Assembly (NCBI GenBank): GCA_964466035.1
Contig: CAYXLR010000001.1
Coordinates: 1 to 64,000, forward strand
Direction of reading: 5' to 3'
From: JANQEA01 sp964466035
GTDB taxonomy: Bacteria; Bipolaricaulota; Bipolaricaulia; UBA7950; UBA9294
Length of the DNA: 64,000 nucleotides
Shown: one piece after another, positions 17,099-25,830 of the stretch
Layout: each line of letters opens with the position of its first letter
How positions within the stretch are numbered: the first letter of the stretch is position 1
Program-made: the position numbers and the translations under genes
Notes under the pieces: generated by a model
Database searches by the model: none
Told to the model about the DNA's origin: nothing
The model's input: only the letters and a program-made list of their open reading frames with translations

Positions 17099-17431
17099 AT
17101 GGACTACCGAGAGATCGATCCGGACCGGATGATCCTCCGCGATCACCTGGCGCGAGATAGAACGGCGCTCGCGAACGAGCGGACGCTGCTCGCGTACATC
17201 CGCACGGCGATCGCGCTCCTGGCGGCAGGAGGGACCCTCATGAAGTTCTTCTGGGGCAACGTTTTCATCCGGATTCTCGGGGCACTGCTCCTCGCGGTCG
17301 GCGCTGGCGTCGTGGCACTCGGTGCCTGGCGGTTCCGGACGATGTCGCAACGCTTGCGACGATTGACGGAATCCGTGAGCGAATTCGGCGACGACGAGCG
17401 GACGGGTTCACCGGACGGCTCCTCGATGTGA
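17099..17431 (+). CDS. DUF202 (YidH-like) small membrane protein
   Basis: The 110-residue protein has the DUF202 signature: RDHLARDRTALANERTLLAYIRTA leading into a transmembrane span, then a second span (RILGALLLAVGAGVVALGAW) and a cytoplasmic tail. Members are small inner-membrane proteins of unknown function. GAAAGG precedes the ATG at weak spacing. It converges on the WD40 gene. Confidence 0.85.
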   Translation: MDYREIDPDRMILRDHLARDRTALANERTLLAYIRTAIALLAAGGTLMKFFWGNVFIRILGALLLAVGAGVVALGAWRFRTMSQRLRRLTESVSEFGDDERTGSPDGSSM

Positions 17432-17483
17432 CGGCCGCGCATCGCGGACCGGTGAAACGGCGATTCGTTCAGGAGGGACGGAG

Positions 17484-18524
17484 CTACGGAACCCGCCAGA
17501 TTCGAACCGTGCCGTCGGTGCAGGACGAAGCGAGCTTCGTCCCGTCCGGGGAGAAGGCGACGTCCATGAGTTCGACGCCCACGTAGAGATCCCGTACGGT
17601 CCGCAAGTCATCGATCCCCACGATGCGAAGCCTGCGGTTGTCGGTGGCGATCGCCAGCAGCGTCCCGTCCGGAGACAGCGACATGCCGTAGCTTCCGGGA
17701 TAGGAAGCGCCGCTGTCGTAGACGCGCTCCCACGTGGCCGTGTCCCAGGCGAGCATGCGGCGTTGCCCGGCCGAGATGAGGCGGGAGCCATCGCGTGTGA
17801 ACGTCAGGTCGTGGTTGTCGCCGAGGTCGGCCGTGGCGAGTCTCGCGACCGAATCTCCCGTAGTGACGTCCCAGACGCCGAGGAACGACGCCCCGGCGTC
17901 GTCGCGGCTCGACGTCCCGCCGCCCGAGGCGAGCCACCGGCCGTCCGGGGAGAAGGCCAACGCGAATATGTTCGAGTGATGCCCCACGCCATTGTGCATT
18001 CGCGTCTGTTCCTCGAGATCCCAGATCTCGATGTCGTTCCAGCGATTGGTGACGGCGAGGAGCCGTCCGTCCGGCGAGAACGCGGCGCTCGGCCATTCGG
18101 TGTCTTCGATCGTGCACAGATCGATCCGCTTCTCCAACGGATCGACGGTCCAGATCTCGAGGTGTCGCGATGGGGCGTAGATGGCCAAGAGTTGCTTGTC
18201 GGGGGACACGCCGATGACCCGTCCGATCTCGGACTGTGTGAACTCGACTCGTGGCTCTGCCGACTCCAGGTCCCAGAAGGAGGCGCGCTCGGAGTCGGCG
18301 AGGCCGAGCCGCGTATCGGAGAGGAACACCAGCTCGAACACGCGCATGCCGACATCGAATCGCGCTGATTCCCGGAGCGAACACACGTTGTCCGCGCTGA
18401 TCGTGGCGGACGCGGCGGCCGTGACGGATGCCATCCATCCGAGACTGACAACAACGAGCAAGACTCGTCCCGCCAATCGTCGAAGAGCTACCCACGGTGT
18501 GCGCCGAACGGAACTGCACGTCAT
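17484..18524 (-). CDS. secreted WD40-repeat protein
   Basis: The 346-residue protein has a signal peptide (about 1-38, ending VTAAASA) and a seven-bladed WD40-type propeller with units ending in WDL, WDV or WRV and repeated FSPDGRLLA motifs. AAGGAGG precedes the ATG at 18524. It probably acts outside the inner membrane as a binding scaffold. It is followed on the same strand, upstream, by another secreted propeller gene (18616), which may be a distant paralogue. Confidence 0.82.
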   Translation of the reverse strand: MTCSSVRRTPWVALRRLAGRVLLVVVSLGWMASVTAAASATISADNVCSLRESARFDVGMRVFELVFLSDTRLGLADSERASFWDLESAEPRVEFTQSEIGRVIGVSPDKQLLAIYAPSRHLEIWTVDPLEKRIDLCTIEDTEWPSAAFSPDGRLLAVTNRWNDIEIWDLEEQTRMHNGVGHHSNIFALAFSPDGRWLASGGGTSSRDDAGASFLGVWDVTTGDSVARLATADLGDNHDLTFTRDGSRLISAGQRRMLAWDTATWERVYDSGASYPGSYGMSLSPDGTLLAIATDNRRLRIVGIDDLRTVRDLYVGVELMDVAFSPDGTKLASSCTDGTVRIWRVP

Positions 18525-18615
18525 ACCGTTCCTCCTTCTGTTCTGTCGTGTTGCCAGGAACCTGCCTTCGGCACCGGTCGCGCACTCGTGAGACTCGCCA
18601 AACGCCACAGTCTGC

Positions 18616-19572
18616 CTAGCCGGCAGCGTTCGCCTGTGTTCTCAGCTCCTCCACGAAGGACGTATCGACCCAGTAGATGCCCTCGCCGAGGAAGAACAGG
18701 TATTCGCCGTCGGGCGAAAGCGCCAGGAAGCCGCCGCACTCGTACGGGGCTCGGATCCTCTCGGTCCAGGAGCCGTCGGGCTGCCTATAGCTCACGTACA
18801 GCTCGTCGGTCATCCCGCTCCTCGTAACGTCAGTCAGCAGGTAGGATTCGTCCGGCGCGATCACGATGGCGAGTTCATGGGCAGCGGAGTCGAACGGTTC
18901 TCCCAGCTTCTCGGGTTCGGTGAAGGCACCCTCCACGAGCCTGGTGATGTAGACCCCCTCGCGGCTCGTGAAGGGATCCCGCGAGAAGATCAGCGATCCA
19001 TCGGGGGTCACGCAGTGCAGTCGCTCCATGGCGCCTGTGTTGATGACAGGAGAGACGGATACGGGAGCGGACCAGCCGTCCCCTTCTCGCTCGACCACGT
19101 AGATGTCGCTGTCGTCCTCGGCGATCGGATTGCTGGAGTACTCGATGTACAGGCGACTCCCGTCCGGCGAGAAGACCGGGCGCTGCACCGGGAGCGTGAT
19201 GCCCTCAGTAAACGGGGCGATCTCGGGTGAGGTCCACACGCCATCCACCTGCCGCATGAAGTAGAGCCGCTGCCCCTCTCCTGGCGGGTCGGTCCTCATG
19301 TTGACGCTCGTGCACCAGAACAGCTCTTGTCCGTCCGGTGAGAGCACCGCGGCGCTGTGCTCGAAGTTCGCTCGATTGGAGACAACGCCCGGAGCAAAGA
19401 GACGAGGCGTGCCTCCCGGCCGTACCTGGCCGAGGTAGGGTCCGGTGAGCTCAGTAGACGCGCTCGCGAGTACGAAGCCGCTGAAGGCGAGCAACGACAA
19501 CGGAGTGATCAACGCCGCAGCAACGATTCCCGCGAAGGCGAGGACACTGCGGCCAATCGGTTTCGACACCAC
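18616..19572 (-). CDS. secreted PD40 beta-propeller protein
   Basis: The 318-residue protein has an N-terminal hydrophobic export signal (about 8-38) and five or six PD40 repeats (VLSPDGQELFWC, FSPDGSRLYIEYSS, VTPDGSLIFSRDP, IAPDESYLLTDV, LSPDGEYLFFLGEG). The start is one of two adjacent GTG codons (19572 or 19569) behind GGAG. A decayed relative lies at 40661-40993. It is divergent from the PadR gene. Confidence 0.78.
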   Translation of the reverse strand: MVSKPIGRSVLAFAGIVAAALITPLSLLAFSGFVLASASTELTGPYLGQVRPGGTPRLFAPGVVSNRANFEHSAAVLSPDGQELFWCTSVNMRTDPPGEGQRLYFMRQVDGVWTSPEIAPFTEGITLPVQRPVFSPDGSRLYIEYSSNPIAEDDSDIYVVEREGDGWSAPVSVSPVINTGAMERLHCVTPDGSLIFSRDPFTSREGVYITRLVEGAFTEPEKLGEPFDSAAHELAIVIAPDESYLLTDVTRSGMTDELYVSYRQPDGSWTERIRAPYECGGFLALSPDGEYLFFLGEGIYWVDTSFVEELRTQANAAG

Positions 19573-19658
19573 GAGAGGCTCCTATTCTCTGGCGGGACGA
19601 TCCGCTCTCTACCCGGGTCAATCGTGGCCCGGCGTCTTCGCCCGCGGACCCGCCGGGC

Positions 19659-19687
19659 TCGACAGGATATATGCGTACGCATATAAT
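19659..19687 (+). promoter_or_regulatory. padR promoter with overlapping 18-bp palindromic operator
   Basis: TCGACA (19659-19664), a 17-base spacer and consensus TATAAT (19682-19687) form a near-ideal sigma70 promoter. The perfect palindrome TATATGCGTACGCATATA (19668-19685) fills the spacer and overlaps the -10. A half-related GTGCGTACAC follows near 19692. This fits autorepression by the PadR-family regulator encoded 30 bases downstream. Confidence 0.75.
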
Positions 19688-19717
19688 ACCCAGTGCGTAC
19701 ACGAATGCAAGGAGGCG

Positions 19718-20332
19718 ATGGTGTCCCTCGAATTCGCAATCCTCGGCTTTCTCGAGGTCGGTCCGAAGACGGGCTACGACCTGAAACAACGGTTCGATCG
19801 ATCGGTCTCCGGGTTCTGGTATGCCGATCAAAGCCGCATCTATCGGACGCTCGACAAGCTGCGAGAGCGCGAATGGGTCTCGCAAGAGGTCGTCGCGCAA
19901 GCGGACCGCCCGGACCGAAAGCCGTACAGCATCAGCGCAAAGGGGCGCGACGCGTTCTACCGCTGGATGGAGGATTGCCAGCCGGGACCTCCGTCTCGCA
20001 ACGCCTTCCTGGTGCAGCTCTTCTTCGCCGGGCTGCTGAGCGACGAAGAAGCGATTCGCCTGCTGGAGGCGAAGCGGAAGCGCGTCCTGACCGTGCTGGC
20101 CTCGTTCCCGGAGCGGTACCGGCTGGCGCCGGAGTACGAGCACGATGAGCCGCAACGCGTCGACTTCTTCCACTGGCTCACGCTCGATTCGGCCGTTCGC
20201 ATGCGCTACGCCTATCTGGCATGGATCGACGATGCGATCGATCGAATCCGCAGGAGGGAGTACGAGAAGGGTCGAGAAGGCGCGGTGACCCGTTGGCCAC
20301 CGTACGGCGTGGACGAAGGAGGGACAGGATGA
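19718..20332 (+). CDS. PadR-family transcriptional regulator
   Basis: The 204-residue protein has the PadR winged helix at the N-terminus (LEFAILGFLEVGPKTGYDLKQRF and YRTLDKLREREWVSQE) and the C-terminal Vir_act_alpha_C-type helical dimerisation region. AAGGAGG precedes the ATG. Its stop overlaps the ATG of the Ntn hydrolase gene (ATGA), so regulator and enzyme are coupled. The palindrome over its own -10 box suggests autorepression relieved by a ligand, possibly the hydrolase substrate. Confidence 0.9.
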   Translation: MVSLEFAILGFLEVGPKTGYDLKQRFDRSVSGFWYADQSRIYRTLDKLREREWVSQEVVAQADRPDRKPYSISAKGRDAFYRWMEDCQPGPPSRNAFLVQLFFAGLLSDEEAIRLLEAKRKRVLTVLASFPERYRLAPEYEHDEPQRVDFFHWLTLDSAVRMRYAYLAWIDDAIDRIRRREYEKGREGAVTRWPPYGVDEGGTG

Positions 20333-21480
20333 AGCGAGGCACGCGTTCCTGGGTCGCGGTGTCGATCGGGGCGCTGATTGTGATGTGTATCACATTCGGC
20401 ATCCTGATCGGTACGGGCGCGATCCGCCTTGGAGAAGGAGTGGACGACGCGGCGGGGGTCCCCCTCGTGATGGCTTCATCCAGCGAGGATCGCTACGGAT
20501 CGATCGACACGGCGCGCGTTCGCGAGGGCTTCGAGGCGATCGCGATGACCGACGTTCCGGAGAACGTGATCGCGACGCTGTCGACGCTCGAGAAGATCGA
20601 CGATTACCCGGTCTACACGATGCGTTACTTCGGGCCGTACGTCCGGGCGTCCGAGCTGCAGAACGAAGCCGCGTCGCTCAGACGCGAGTGGGCCTGCTCC
20701 CTGTTTGCGGCGGTCGGGGACGCAGAACGGCCGATGTTCGGCCGCAACTTCGACTGGGAGTACAGCCCGATCCTCGTCCTGTTCCTCGAACCCGAGGAAG
20801 GGCACCGATCTGTGATGTCGATCGACATCGCCTACCTGGTTGACGAGGAGGCGATCGACCGACTCGACACCGCGTCCGTCGACGAGCTTCTTCCGCTGCT
20901 TGATGCCCCGTTCCTGACGTTCGACGGGATGAACGAGAGGGGGGTGGCGATCGGGATGGCGTCGGTCGATTACGAGTGCGGCTATCCGAGCGATCCGGAC
21001 AAGCGGGACGTCGGGGATCTCCGCCTGATGCGCGAGGTCCTCGAGGCCGCGGCCACGGTCGAAGAGGCGATCGCGTTCCTGGAGGGGATCAATCCGGTCA
21101 GCCAGGGCGGGCCGAACACCCACTACCTGATCGCCGACCGAACCCCCGCGGCTGCGCTGGTCGAGTACCACGACGGCGAGATGTATATCTTTCGAAGCAG
21201 CGGGGAGTCCCCGTGGCAGCTCGGGACGAACTTCCCGGTGGTGCTGACGGAGGGGAACCCGGCGGGGAACTGCTGGCGGTACGACTTGATCAAGGCCACG
21301 CTGCGCGAGCGCGGCGGCGCGCTGTCGGCGGACGAGGCGGCGGACCTGCTGCAGGCGGTCTCGACGCCGATGACGCGTTGGTCGATCGTCTACGACCTCG
21401 CGGAGCTCGAAGCGCACCTCGTCATCGAGCAGGACACGGAAGCCGTCCACACCTTCTCGTTGGAAGGGGAAGAGGAGTGA
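20329..21480 (+). CDS. membrane-anchored Ntn-type linear amide C-N hydrolase
   Basis: The 383-residue protein has an N-terminal hydrophobic segment (about 9-32) and then a domain like the choloylglycine hydrolase/penicillin acylase C45-type families. The likely nucleophile is Cys123 in EWACSLFAA, followed by GRNFDWEY (138-145), a family hallmark. Ntn enzymes usually expose the catalytic Cys by cleavage, which would here remove 122 residues including the membrane segment. AAGGAGG precedes the ATG. It is coupled to PadR upstream and, with a TGATG junction nearby, to the propeller gene downstream. Confidence 0.75.
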   Translation: MKRGTRSWVAVSIGALIVMCITFGILIGTGAIRLGEGVDDAAGVPLVMASSSEDRYGSIDTARVREGFEAIAMTDVPENVIATLSTLEKIDDYPVYTMRYFGPYVRASELQNEAASLRREWACSLFAAVGDAERPMFGRNFDWEYSPILVLFLEPEEGHRSVMSIDIAYLVDEEAIDRLDTASVDELLPLLDAPFLTFDGMNERGVAIGMASVDYECGYPSDPDKRDVGDLRLMREVLEAAATVEEAIAFLEGINPVSQGGPNTHYLIADRTPAAALVEYHDGEMYIFRSSGESPWQLGTNFPVVLTEGNPAGNCWRYDLIKATLRERGGALSADEAADLLQAVSTPMTRWSIVYDLAELEAHLVIEQDTEAVHTFSLEGEEE

Positions 21481-21491
21481 TGGAAGGCGGA

Positions 21492-22093
21492 ATGAAGAAG
21501 CTCTTGCTGGGCGCGCTGGCCGGCCTCATGATTCCGGCGCTGGCCGCTGCGAGTGAGACGTGGACGCGGACGTACGGAAGCGGTCTGGACGCACTGGCGT
21601 ACGATGTCCTGCTGCTCGAAGACGGGGGCTACCTGATCGTCGGCGATACGGTCACGCAGTACGAACCGGTGATGATCGGCCACCTGCTGCTCCTGAGATT
21701 GGACGCCGACGGGGAAATCGTTTGGGAGCGCATGTACGGAGGGGATCGATCCTGCAGCGGACAGTCGGTGCTTGCCACGTGCGACGGCGGGTACATGGTC
21801 GCCGGAACGATCGAATCCGCGCCCGGGTCGGACCTCGACGTCTACCTGCTCTGTGTCGATGAGGACGGAACGGAGTGGTGGTCGTGGTCATTCGGTACCC
21901 CGCTGGACGAGTTCGGCGGGAAGCTGCTTCGCACGGCGGACGGCGGGTACGTCATTGTCGGCAACTCCGTCGATCCGAACGATGTCGTGGCCGATCCCGG
22001 TGCGGCCGGGTACGCCGGCTTCGCCGGGCGGAGCAACGCGTACATCGTCCGAACCGATGAAGAGGGAAACGAGATCTGGTCTCGGAGGTACGA
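21492..22093 (+). CDS. secreted repeat protein (propeller-like), broken by assembly gap
   Basis: The protein has a signal peptide (about 1-20, ALAAASE) and repeats built on the pattern DGGYLIVGDT / DADGEIVWERMYGG / DGGYMVAGT, as in delta-60-type or PQQ-like secreted repeat proteins. The frame is open up to the N gap. After the gap the same 55 bases recur, then only about 20 plausible codons before sequence antisense to the flavin reductase. The C-terminus is therefore missing, either by scaffold error or by real truncation. It follows the Ntn hydrolase with almost no gap. Confidence 0.65.
22039..22093 (+). repeat. 55-bp direct repeat, left copy at gap edge
   Basis: Identical over 55 bases to 22194-22248 on the other side of the N run. 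Exact contig-end identity of this length is what an unmerged de Bruijn graph overlap looks like. Confidence 0.9.
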
Positions 22094-22193
22094 NNNNNNN
22101 NNNNNNNNNNNNNNNNNNNNNNNNNNNNNNNNNNNNNNNNNNNNNNNNNNNNNNNNNNNNNNNNNNNNNNNNNNNNNNNNNNNNNNNNNNNNN
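22094..22193. other. scaffold gap, 100 N
   Basis: Exactly 100 undetermined bases. The flanking 55-bp identity suggests the gap size is a placeholder and the contigs may abut. Confidence 0.98.
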
Positions 22194-22248
22194 CGTACAT
22201 CGTCCGAACCGATGAAGAGGGAAACGAGATCTGGTCTCGGAGGTACGA
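22194..22248 (+). repeat. 55-bp direct repeat, right copy at gap edge
   Basis: Second copy of 22039-22093. It continues in frame for a few codons of the repeat protein before that frame runs antisense to the flavin reductase gene. Confidence 0.9.
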
Positions 22249-22339
22249 CACCGAGGACAACGTGATCGCCTCGGGCGGCCCCCTGATCCGCGCGGCCGCG
22301 GAAGCGGACGATCCGACCCGCTCCGGGCTGCACGCCTTC

Positions 22340-22918
22340 CTACTTGATGTCGCCGAGGTCCTTTCCGATCGTGAACGCCGGGCCGAGCGGGGCGCCGACG
22401 GCGTAGTACGCGGCCTCGCCGACCGAGAAGATCGGCGGGCTGAGTTTCTCGATCGACGGACGGCCCTTCTCGTTGAGGATCGACTCCTCGGCCTTGACGT
22501 CGCGGATCTCGCCGACGAACAGCGTGTGTAGCCCGATCTTCACGGTGTGGATCAGCGCGCATTCCAGATTCAGCGGGAACTCGTCGACGAGCGGAGCGTC
22601 GACGTGCTCGGCCCGAACGGCGCTCAGGCCTGCAACGGCGAACTTGTCGACGTCGCGGCCGGATGCGATGCCGAGGTAGTCGGCCTGCTTCACCTGATCG
22701 GCGGCCGGGACGTTCACGGTGAACGCCTGCCGATCGACGATCGCTTGATACGTGTACGTCGCCTCTCGGATCGACACGCAGACGGAAGGCGGCTTCGAGC
22801 AGCAGATCCCGCCCCACGCCGCCGTCATCCCGTTCGGCTCTCCCTGTGCGTCGTACGTGCCGACCACCCACGCGGGCGACGGCAGGATCAGCGTCTTTCG
22901 TCCGAGCGATCTCTTCAT
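22340..22918 (-). CDS. flavin reductase-like FMN-binding protein
   Basis: The 192-residue protein belongs to the flavin reductase-like split-barrel flavoproteins: PSPAWVVGTYDAQGEPNGMTAAW at the start, then PPSVCVSIREATYTYQ and FTVNVP. Such proteins bind FMN and reduce flavins or act as flavin-dependent reductases. GGAGG precedes the ATG at 22918. It is a single gene, divergent from the thioesterase. Confidence 0.88.
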   Translation of the reverse strand: MKRSLGRKTLILPSPAWVVGTYDAQGEPNGMTAAWGGICCSKPPSVCVSIREATYTYQAIVDRQAFTVNVPAADQVKQADYLGIASGRDVDKFAVAGLSAVRAEHVDAPLVDEFPLNLECALIHTVKIGLHTLFVGEIRDVKAEESILNEKGRPSIEKLSPPIFSVGEAAYYAVGAPLGPAFTIGKDLGDIK

Positions 22919-23053
22919 GGTTCCCTCCTCCGTTGTGGTCGCGATGATAGCGCGAGAGACGCGGTCGGCGCGTGTCCGCCGGGTCCAGCGGTCGGGGGGC
23001 ATCGGCCGCTCCGACCGAGTACTCTTTTCGTGTCGAGTCACGAGGAGGTCCGC

Positions 23054-23173
23054 ATGCATCGCGCATTCTCCGCTCTTCTGCTCGCCGGCCTCACCGGGGC
23101 TCGTGCCGGCGGGACGAATGTGATGCGCGTTACCCAAACGCTCCGGTGGGATCGGGGAGAGTCGATCGAATGA
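23054..23173 (+). CDS. possible 39-aa leader-like peptide coupled to thioesterase
   Basis: GAGG precedes an ATG opening 39 codons whose product begins like a signal peptide (MHRAFSALLLAGLTGARAGG). Its TGA overlaps the thioesterase ATG (ATGA). A TACTCT -10-like box lies at 23020-23025. It may be a real small exported peptide or the stub of a truncated lipoprotein or secreted gene that now serves to drive translation of the next gene. Confidence 0.35.
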   Translation: MHRAFSALLLAGLTGARAGGTNVMRVTQTLRWDRGESIE

Positions 23174-23583
23174 CGACGACGAGGGTCACGGTGCGCGGCT
23201 ACCACGAGGACCGGTTCGGTCACGTGAACAACGCCCGCTACCTGGAGCTTCTGGAGGAGGCGCGCTGGGCGCATCTGGAGGAGCGGGGACTGGATGCCGA
23301 CTTCTTCGACGCGCACGGGATCTTCCCCGTCGTCGTTCGGCTGTCGATCTCCTACCGGCGTCCGGCGAGCGCCGGCGACGTCCTCGAGATCTCGGCGGAC
23401 GTGGTCCGCGCCGGTCGCCGCAGGATCGTCATCGCGCAGCAGGCGCGGTTCGCCTCGTCGGACGAGATCTGCGTCGACGCCGAAGTCACGGTCGTGTTCC
23501 TCGACAAGAAGACCGGGCGACCGGTCCCGCTGAGCGACGAGATCCTTCGTGCTTGGCCTAAGATCCGCGCTGGGCGAGAGTAG
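23170..23583 (+). CDS. acyl-CoA thioesterase, 4HBT hot-dog fold
   Basis: The 137-residue protein has the 4-hydroxybenzoyl-CoA/YbgC-type hot-dog signature: YHEDRFGHVNNARYLELLEEARW, in which the Asp common in YbgC-type enzymes is replaced, and the VRLSISYRRPASAGD beta segment. It should hydrolyse an acyl-CoA or acyl-ACP thioester; the substrate is unknown. Its ATG overlaps the stop of the 39-codon frame upstream. Confidence 0.85.
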   Translation: MTTTRVTVRGYHEDRFGHVNNARYLELLEEARWAHLEERGLDADFFDAHGIFPVVVRLSISYRRPASAGDVLEISADVVRAGRRRIVIAQQARFASSDEICVDAEVTVVFLDKKTGRPVPLSDEILRAWPKIRAGRE

Positions 23584-23717
23584 CCCGTCGGGGCGGTCGG
23601 GGGGGGGCTCCGGGATGCGCAACAGGGACCGTGCCCTCGGTCTCGGCCAGACGCGCTGGGGCGATGGGGGCCGGGCTTTTCGAAACCGGACTGCGATGCC
23701 GCGCTGCCGAAGCCGCT

Positions 23718-24638
23718 CTACCTCTCCTCGCGCCCGAGCCCCTGGAGATGCGTCATCGGACCGTATCGCTCGACGAGCCGCTCGAACTCCTCCTCGTCGA
23801 AGAAGCGGCACCGCCCCGCCGTGAACGCGAGGGCGGTCGCGAGGCAGACCCTGGCGGCCTGGTCGAGCGAGAGCGGGTCGTTCGCACCGCTCGCGCACCC
23901 CGGAACCGGGATCGCGGCGGTGGTCGCCACACCGACGACGGGCGACGGGGTCGCCGTCGCCGGCTGGAGGATGCTGTTCACGTGGTCGAGCCCCGCGGCG
24001 TACGGGGTGACGTCCTGGGTCGCGATCGGGAGGACGGCCGGCGGCTCGCCGGTGACGTGCCGGACGATCTCGAGAAGGTCCGGACTGACGGGAAGGATGT
24101 AACCCTCCTTGATCGTCGGCGTGATCGCGACGCCGCGCCGGTTGAGGACCCAGTTCCCCTTCGTTGCGTCGACCGACAGGATCGCCTCCATCCGAGGATC
24201 GACCTCGTACCGGTTCATCGTCGCCATGTCGACCGGCGCGCCCATGAACGGAGTCGGCTCGTGCGCGATGACGGGCGATCGGGGCGATACGTGCGTCGCG
24301 ACGATCACGCACCCCGGCAGTCGGTCCCCGCGGTCCGCCATCTTCGCAAGCTTCGCCGCGCACGCCAGCGCGACGATCGCGCCGTCGGCGTCCGAGACGA
24401 GCCCGAGGCGATCCGGTCGTGCCCCGATCCCGCCGAGGCGGCCGATGATCCCGAGCGTTGGACCGGCCCGCTCCTCGGGCCCGATCGTCGCGCGGACGAA
24501 GTCGGTAAACCCGCGGTCTCCGTGGACGCGTTCGACGTGCGTCTCGGCCGCTCCGGCGGAGCGGAGGAACTCGCGGACCGCCGCACCGTCGACCCGTGCA
24601 TCGTCCAGCAGATCGAGAACGTCGATGATCTCACGCAT
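23718..24638 (-). CDS. DUF1177-family protein
   Basis: The 306-residue protein matches DUF1177 along its length: the start REIIDVLDLLDDARVDG, then GDRGFTDFVRATI, IIGRLGGIGARP and ALACAAKL, and the C-terminal ATTAAIPVPGCASGAND. The biochemical role is not known; some members occur near peptidase and amidohydrolase genes. GAGGAGG precedes the ATG at 24638. It is transcribed alone, divergent from the methyltransferase. Confidence 0.8.
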   Translation of the reverse strand: MREIIDVLDLLDDARVDGAAVREFLRSAGAAETHVERVHGDRGFTDFVRATIGPEERAGPTLGIIGRLGGIGARPDRLGLVSDADGAIVALACAAKLAKMADRGDRLPGCVIVATHVSPRSPVIAHEPTPFMGAPVDMATMNRYEVDPRMEAILSVDATKGNWVLNRRGVAITPTIKEGYILPVSPDLLEIVRHVTGEPPAVLPIATQDVTPYAAGLDHVNSILQPATATPSPVVGVATTAAIPVPGCASGANDPLSLDQAARVCLATALAFTAGRCRFFDEEEFERLVERYGPMTHLQGLGREER

Positions 24639-24930
24639 CAAGGAAGCCTCCTCGCACGTGTCCTCGCAAAACGCGCCCGGCCGAATTGCGACGGCTCGGA
24701 CGTCCCGAGGAATAGTATCCTCCGAAGCGGTGCGGAAAAGGAACCCGCTCGGTCGTCCGTCCGTGGAGGCAGGTTGCGCCGGAGGCACCGCGAAGCGAAG
24801 CTACACGCCGGCCTCGGCGTCTGTCCACGGGGTCCGTGTCGTTCTGGACCGCCAAAGGCTCGACGCGACGAGCGACTTCGGAGACGGGGCGGGGATCGAA
24901 TGGCGTCAATGAGAATGGGAGGGTGCGCGG

Positions 24931-25728
24931 ATGGTCGAGAACGGCGAGACGGGGCGAGCGGAGGCGAGCTACGAGGAGCGGGCACGGGCGATCTTCGGCG
25001 AGCGCGCCGACCTGTACACGACCAGCCCGGCGCACACCGATCGAGCGGTGCTCGACCGGCTGGTCGAGATCGCCGATCCGAAGGCGGCCTGGCGCGTGCT
25101 CGACATCGGAACGGGCACCGGGCACACCGCGCTGGCGTTCGCCCCGTTCGTCCGCGAGGTCGTCGGTCTCGACCTGACCGAGGAGATGCTCGGCGAGGCG
25201 CGCGGACTGGCTCGGGAGAGGGAGATCGTCAATGTGACGTTCCGCGTGGCGGACGTTCACCAACTGCCGCGCGCGCTTGACGGATCGTTCGATCTGGTCA
25301 CGTGTCGCCGCGCGGCGCATCACTTCCGTGACATCCGTCGGGCGTTGGCCGAGATGAAACGCGCACTTCGGCCTGGAGGGATGCTGCTGATCGACGATCG
25401 GAGCGTTCCCGAAGACGACTGGGTCGACGAGACGATGCATCGGCTGGACTGCCTGCACGATGCATCGCACGTCCGTCAGTATCGCCCCGGTCGCTGGCGG
25501 GCCCTCTTGGAGAGCGGCGGGTTTTCCGTCGAGCTTGTCGAGCCGTACACCAAGCACCGGCCGGTGACGTCGCTCACCGACCGTGTGTCGTCGGAGAACG
25601 TCGCGGAGATCCGCGCGATCCTCGACGGCCTGTCGAGCGAGCAGCGGTCGAAGCTGCGCCTGGAGACCGTCGATGGGGAGGAGCGGTCGACCCATTGGTA
25701 CGTCATCGTTGCGGCGCGCAAGCCGTGA
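24931..25728 (+). CDS. class I SAM-dependent methyltransferase
   Basis: The 265-residue protein has motif I VLDIGTGTGHTALAFAP, motif II acidic end VVGLDLTEEML, and the ARADVHQLP-type post-II region (VADVHQLP), then RPGGMLLIDDRS. This is the UbiE/Coq5-like small-molecule methyltransferase layout (Methyltransf_11). The acceptor is unknown. GGGAGGG precedes the ATG. No neighbour clarifies the pathway. Confidence 0.88.
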   Translation: MVENGETGRAEASYEERARAIFGERADLYTTSPAHTDRAVLDRLVEIADPKAAWRVLDIGTGTGHTALAFAPFVREVVGLDLTEEMLGEARGLAREREIVNVTFRVADVHQLPRALDGSFDLVTCRRAAHHFRDIRRALAEMKRALRPGGMLLIDDRSVPEDDWVDETMHRLDCLHDASHVRQYRPGRWRALLESGGFSVELVEPYTKHRPVTSLTDRVSSENVAEIRAILDGLSSEQRSKLRLETVDGEERSTHWYVIVAARKP

Positions 25729-25830
25729 CCCGGAACCCAGCGGCGATGCCCAGACCAGGGCTTCGACCGGGACGCCCTGACCGGGTCCTCGTCGTGTACC
25801 CTTTGGGATCCTAGCCTATTGGAGGGCCGC

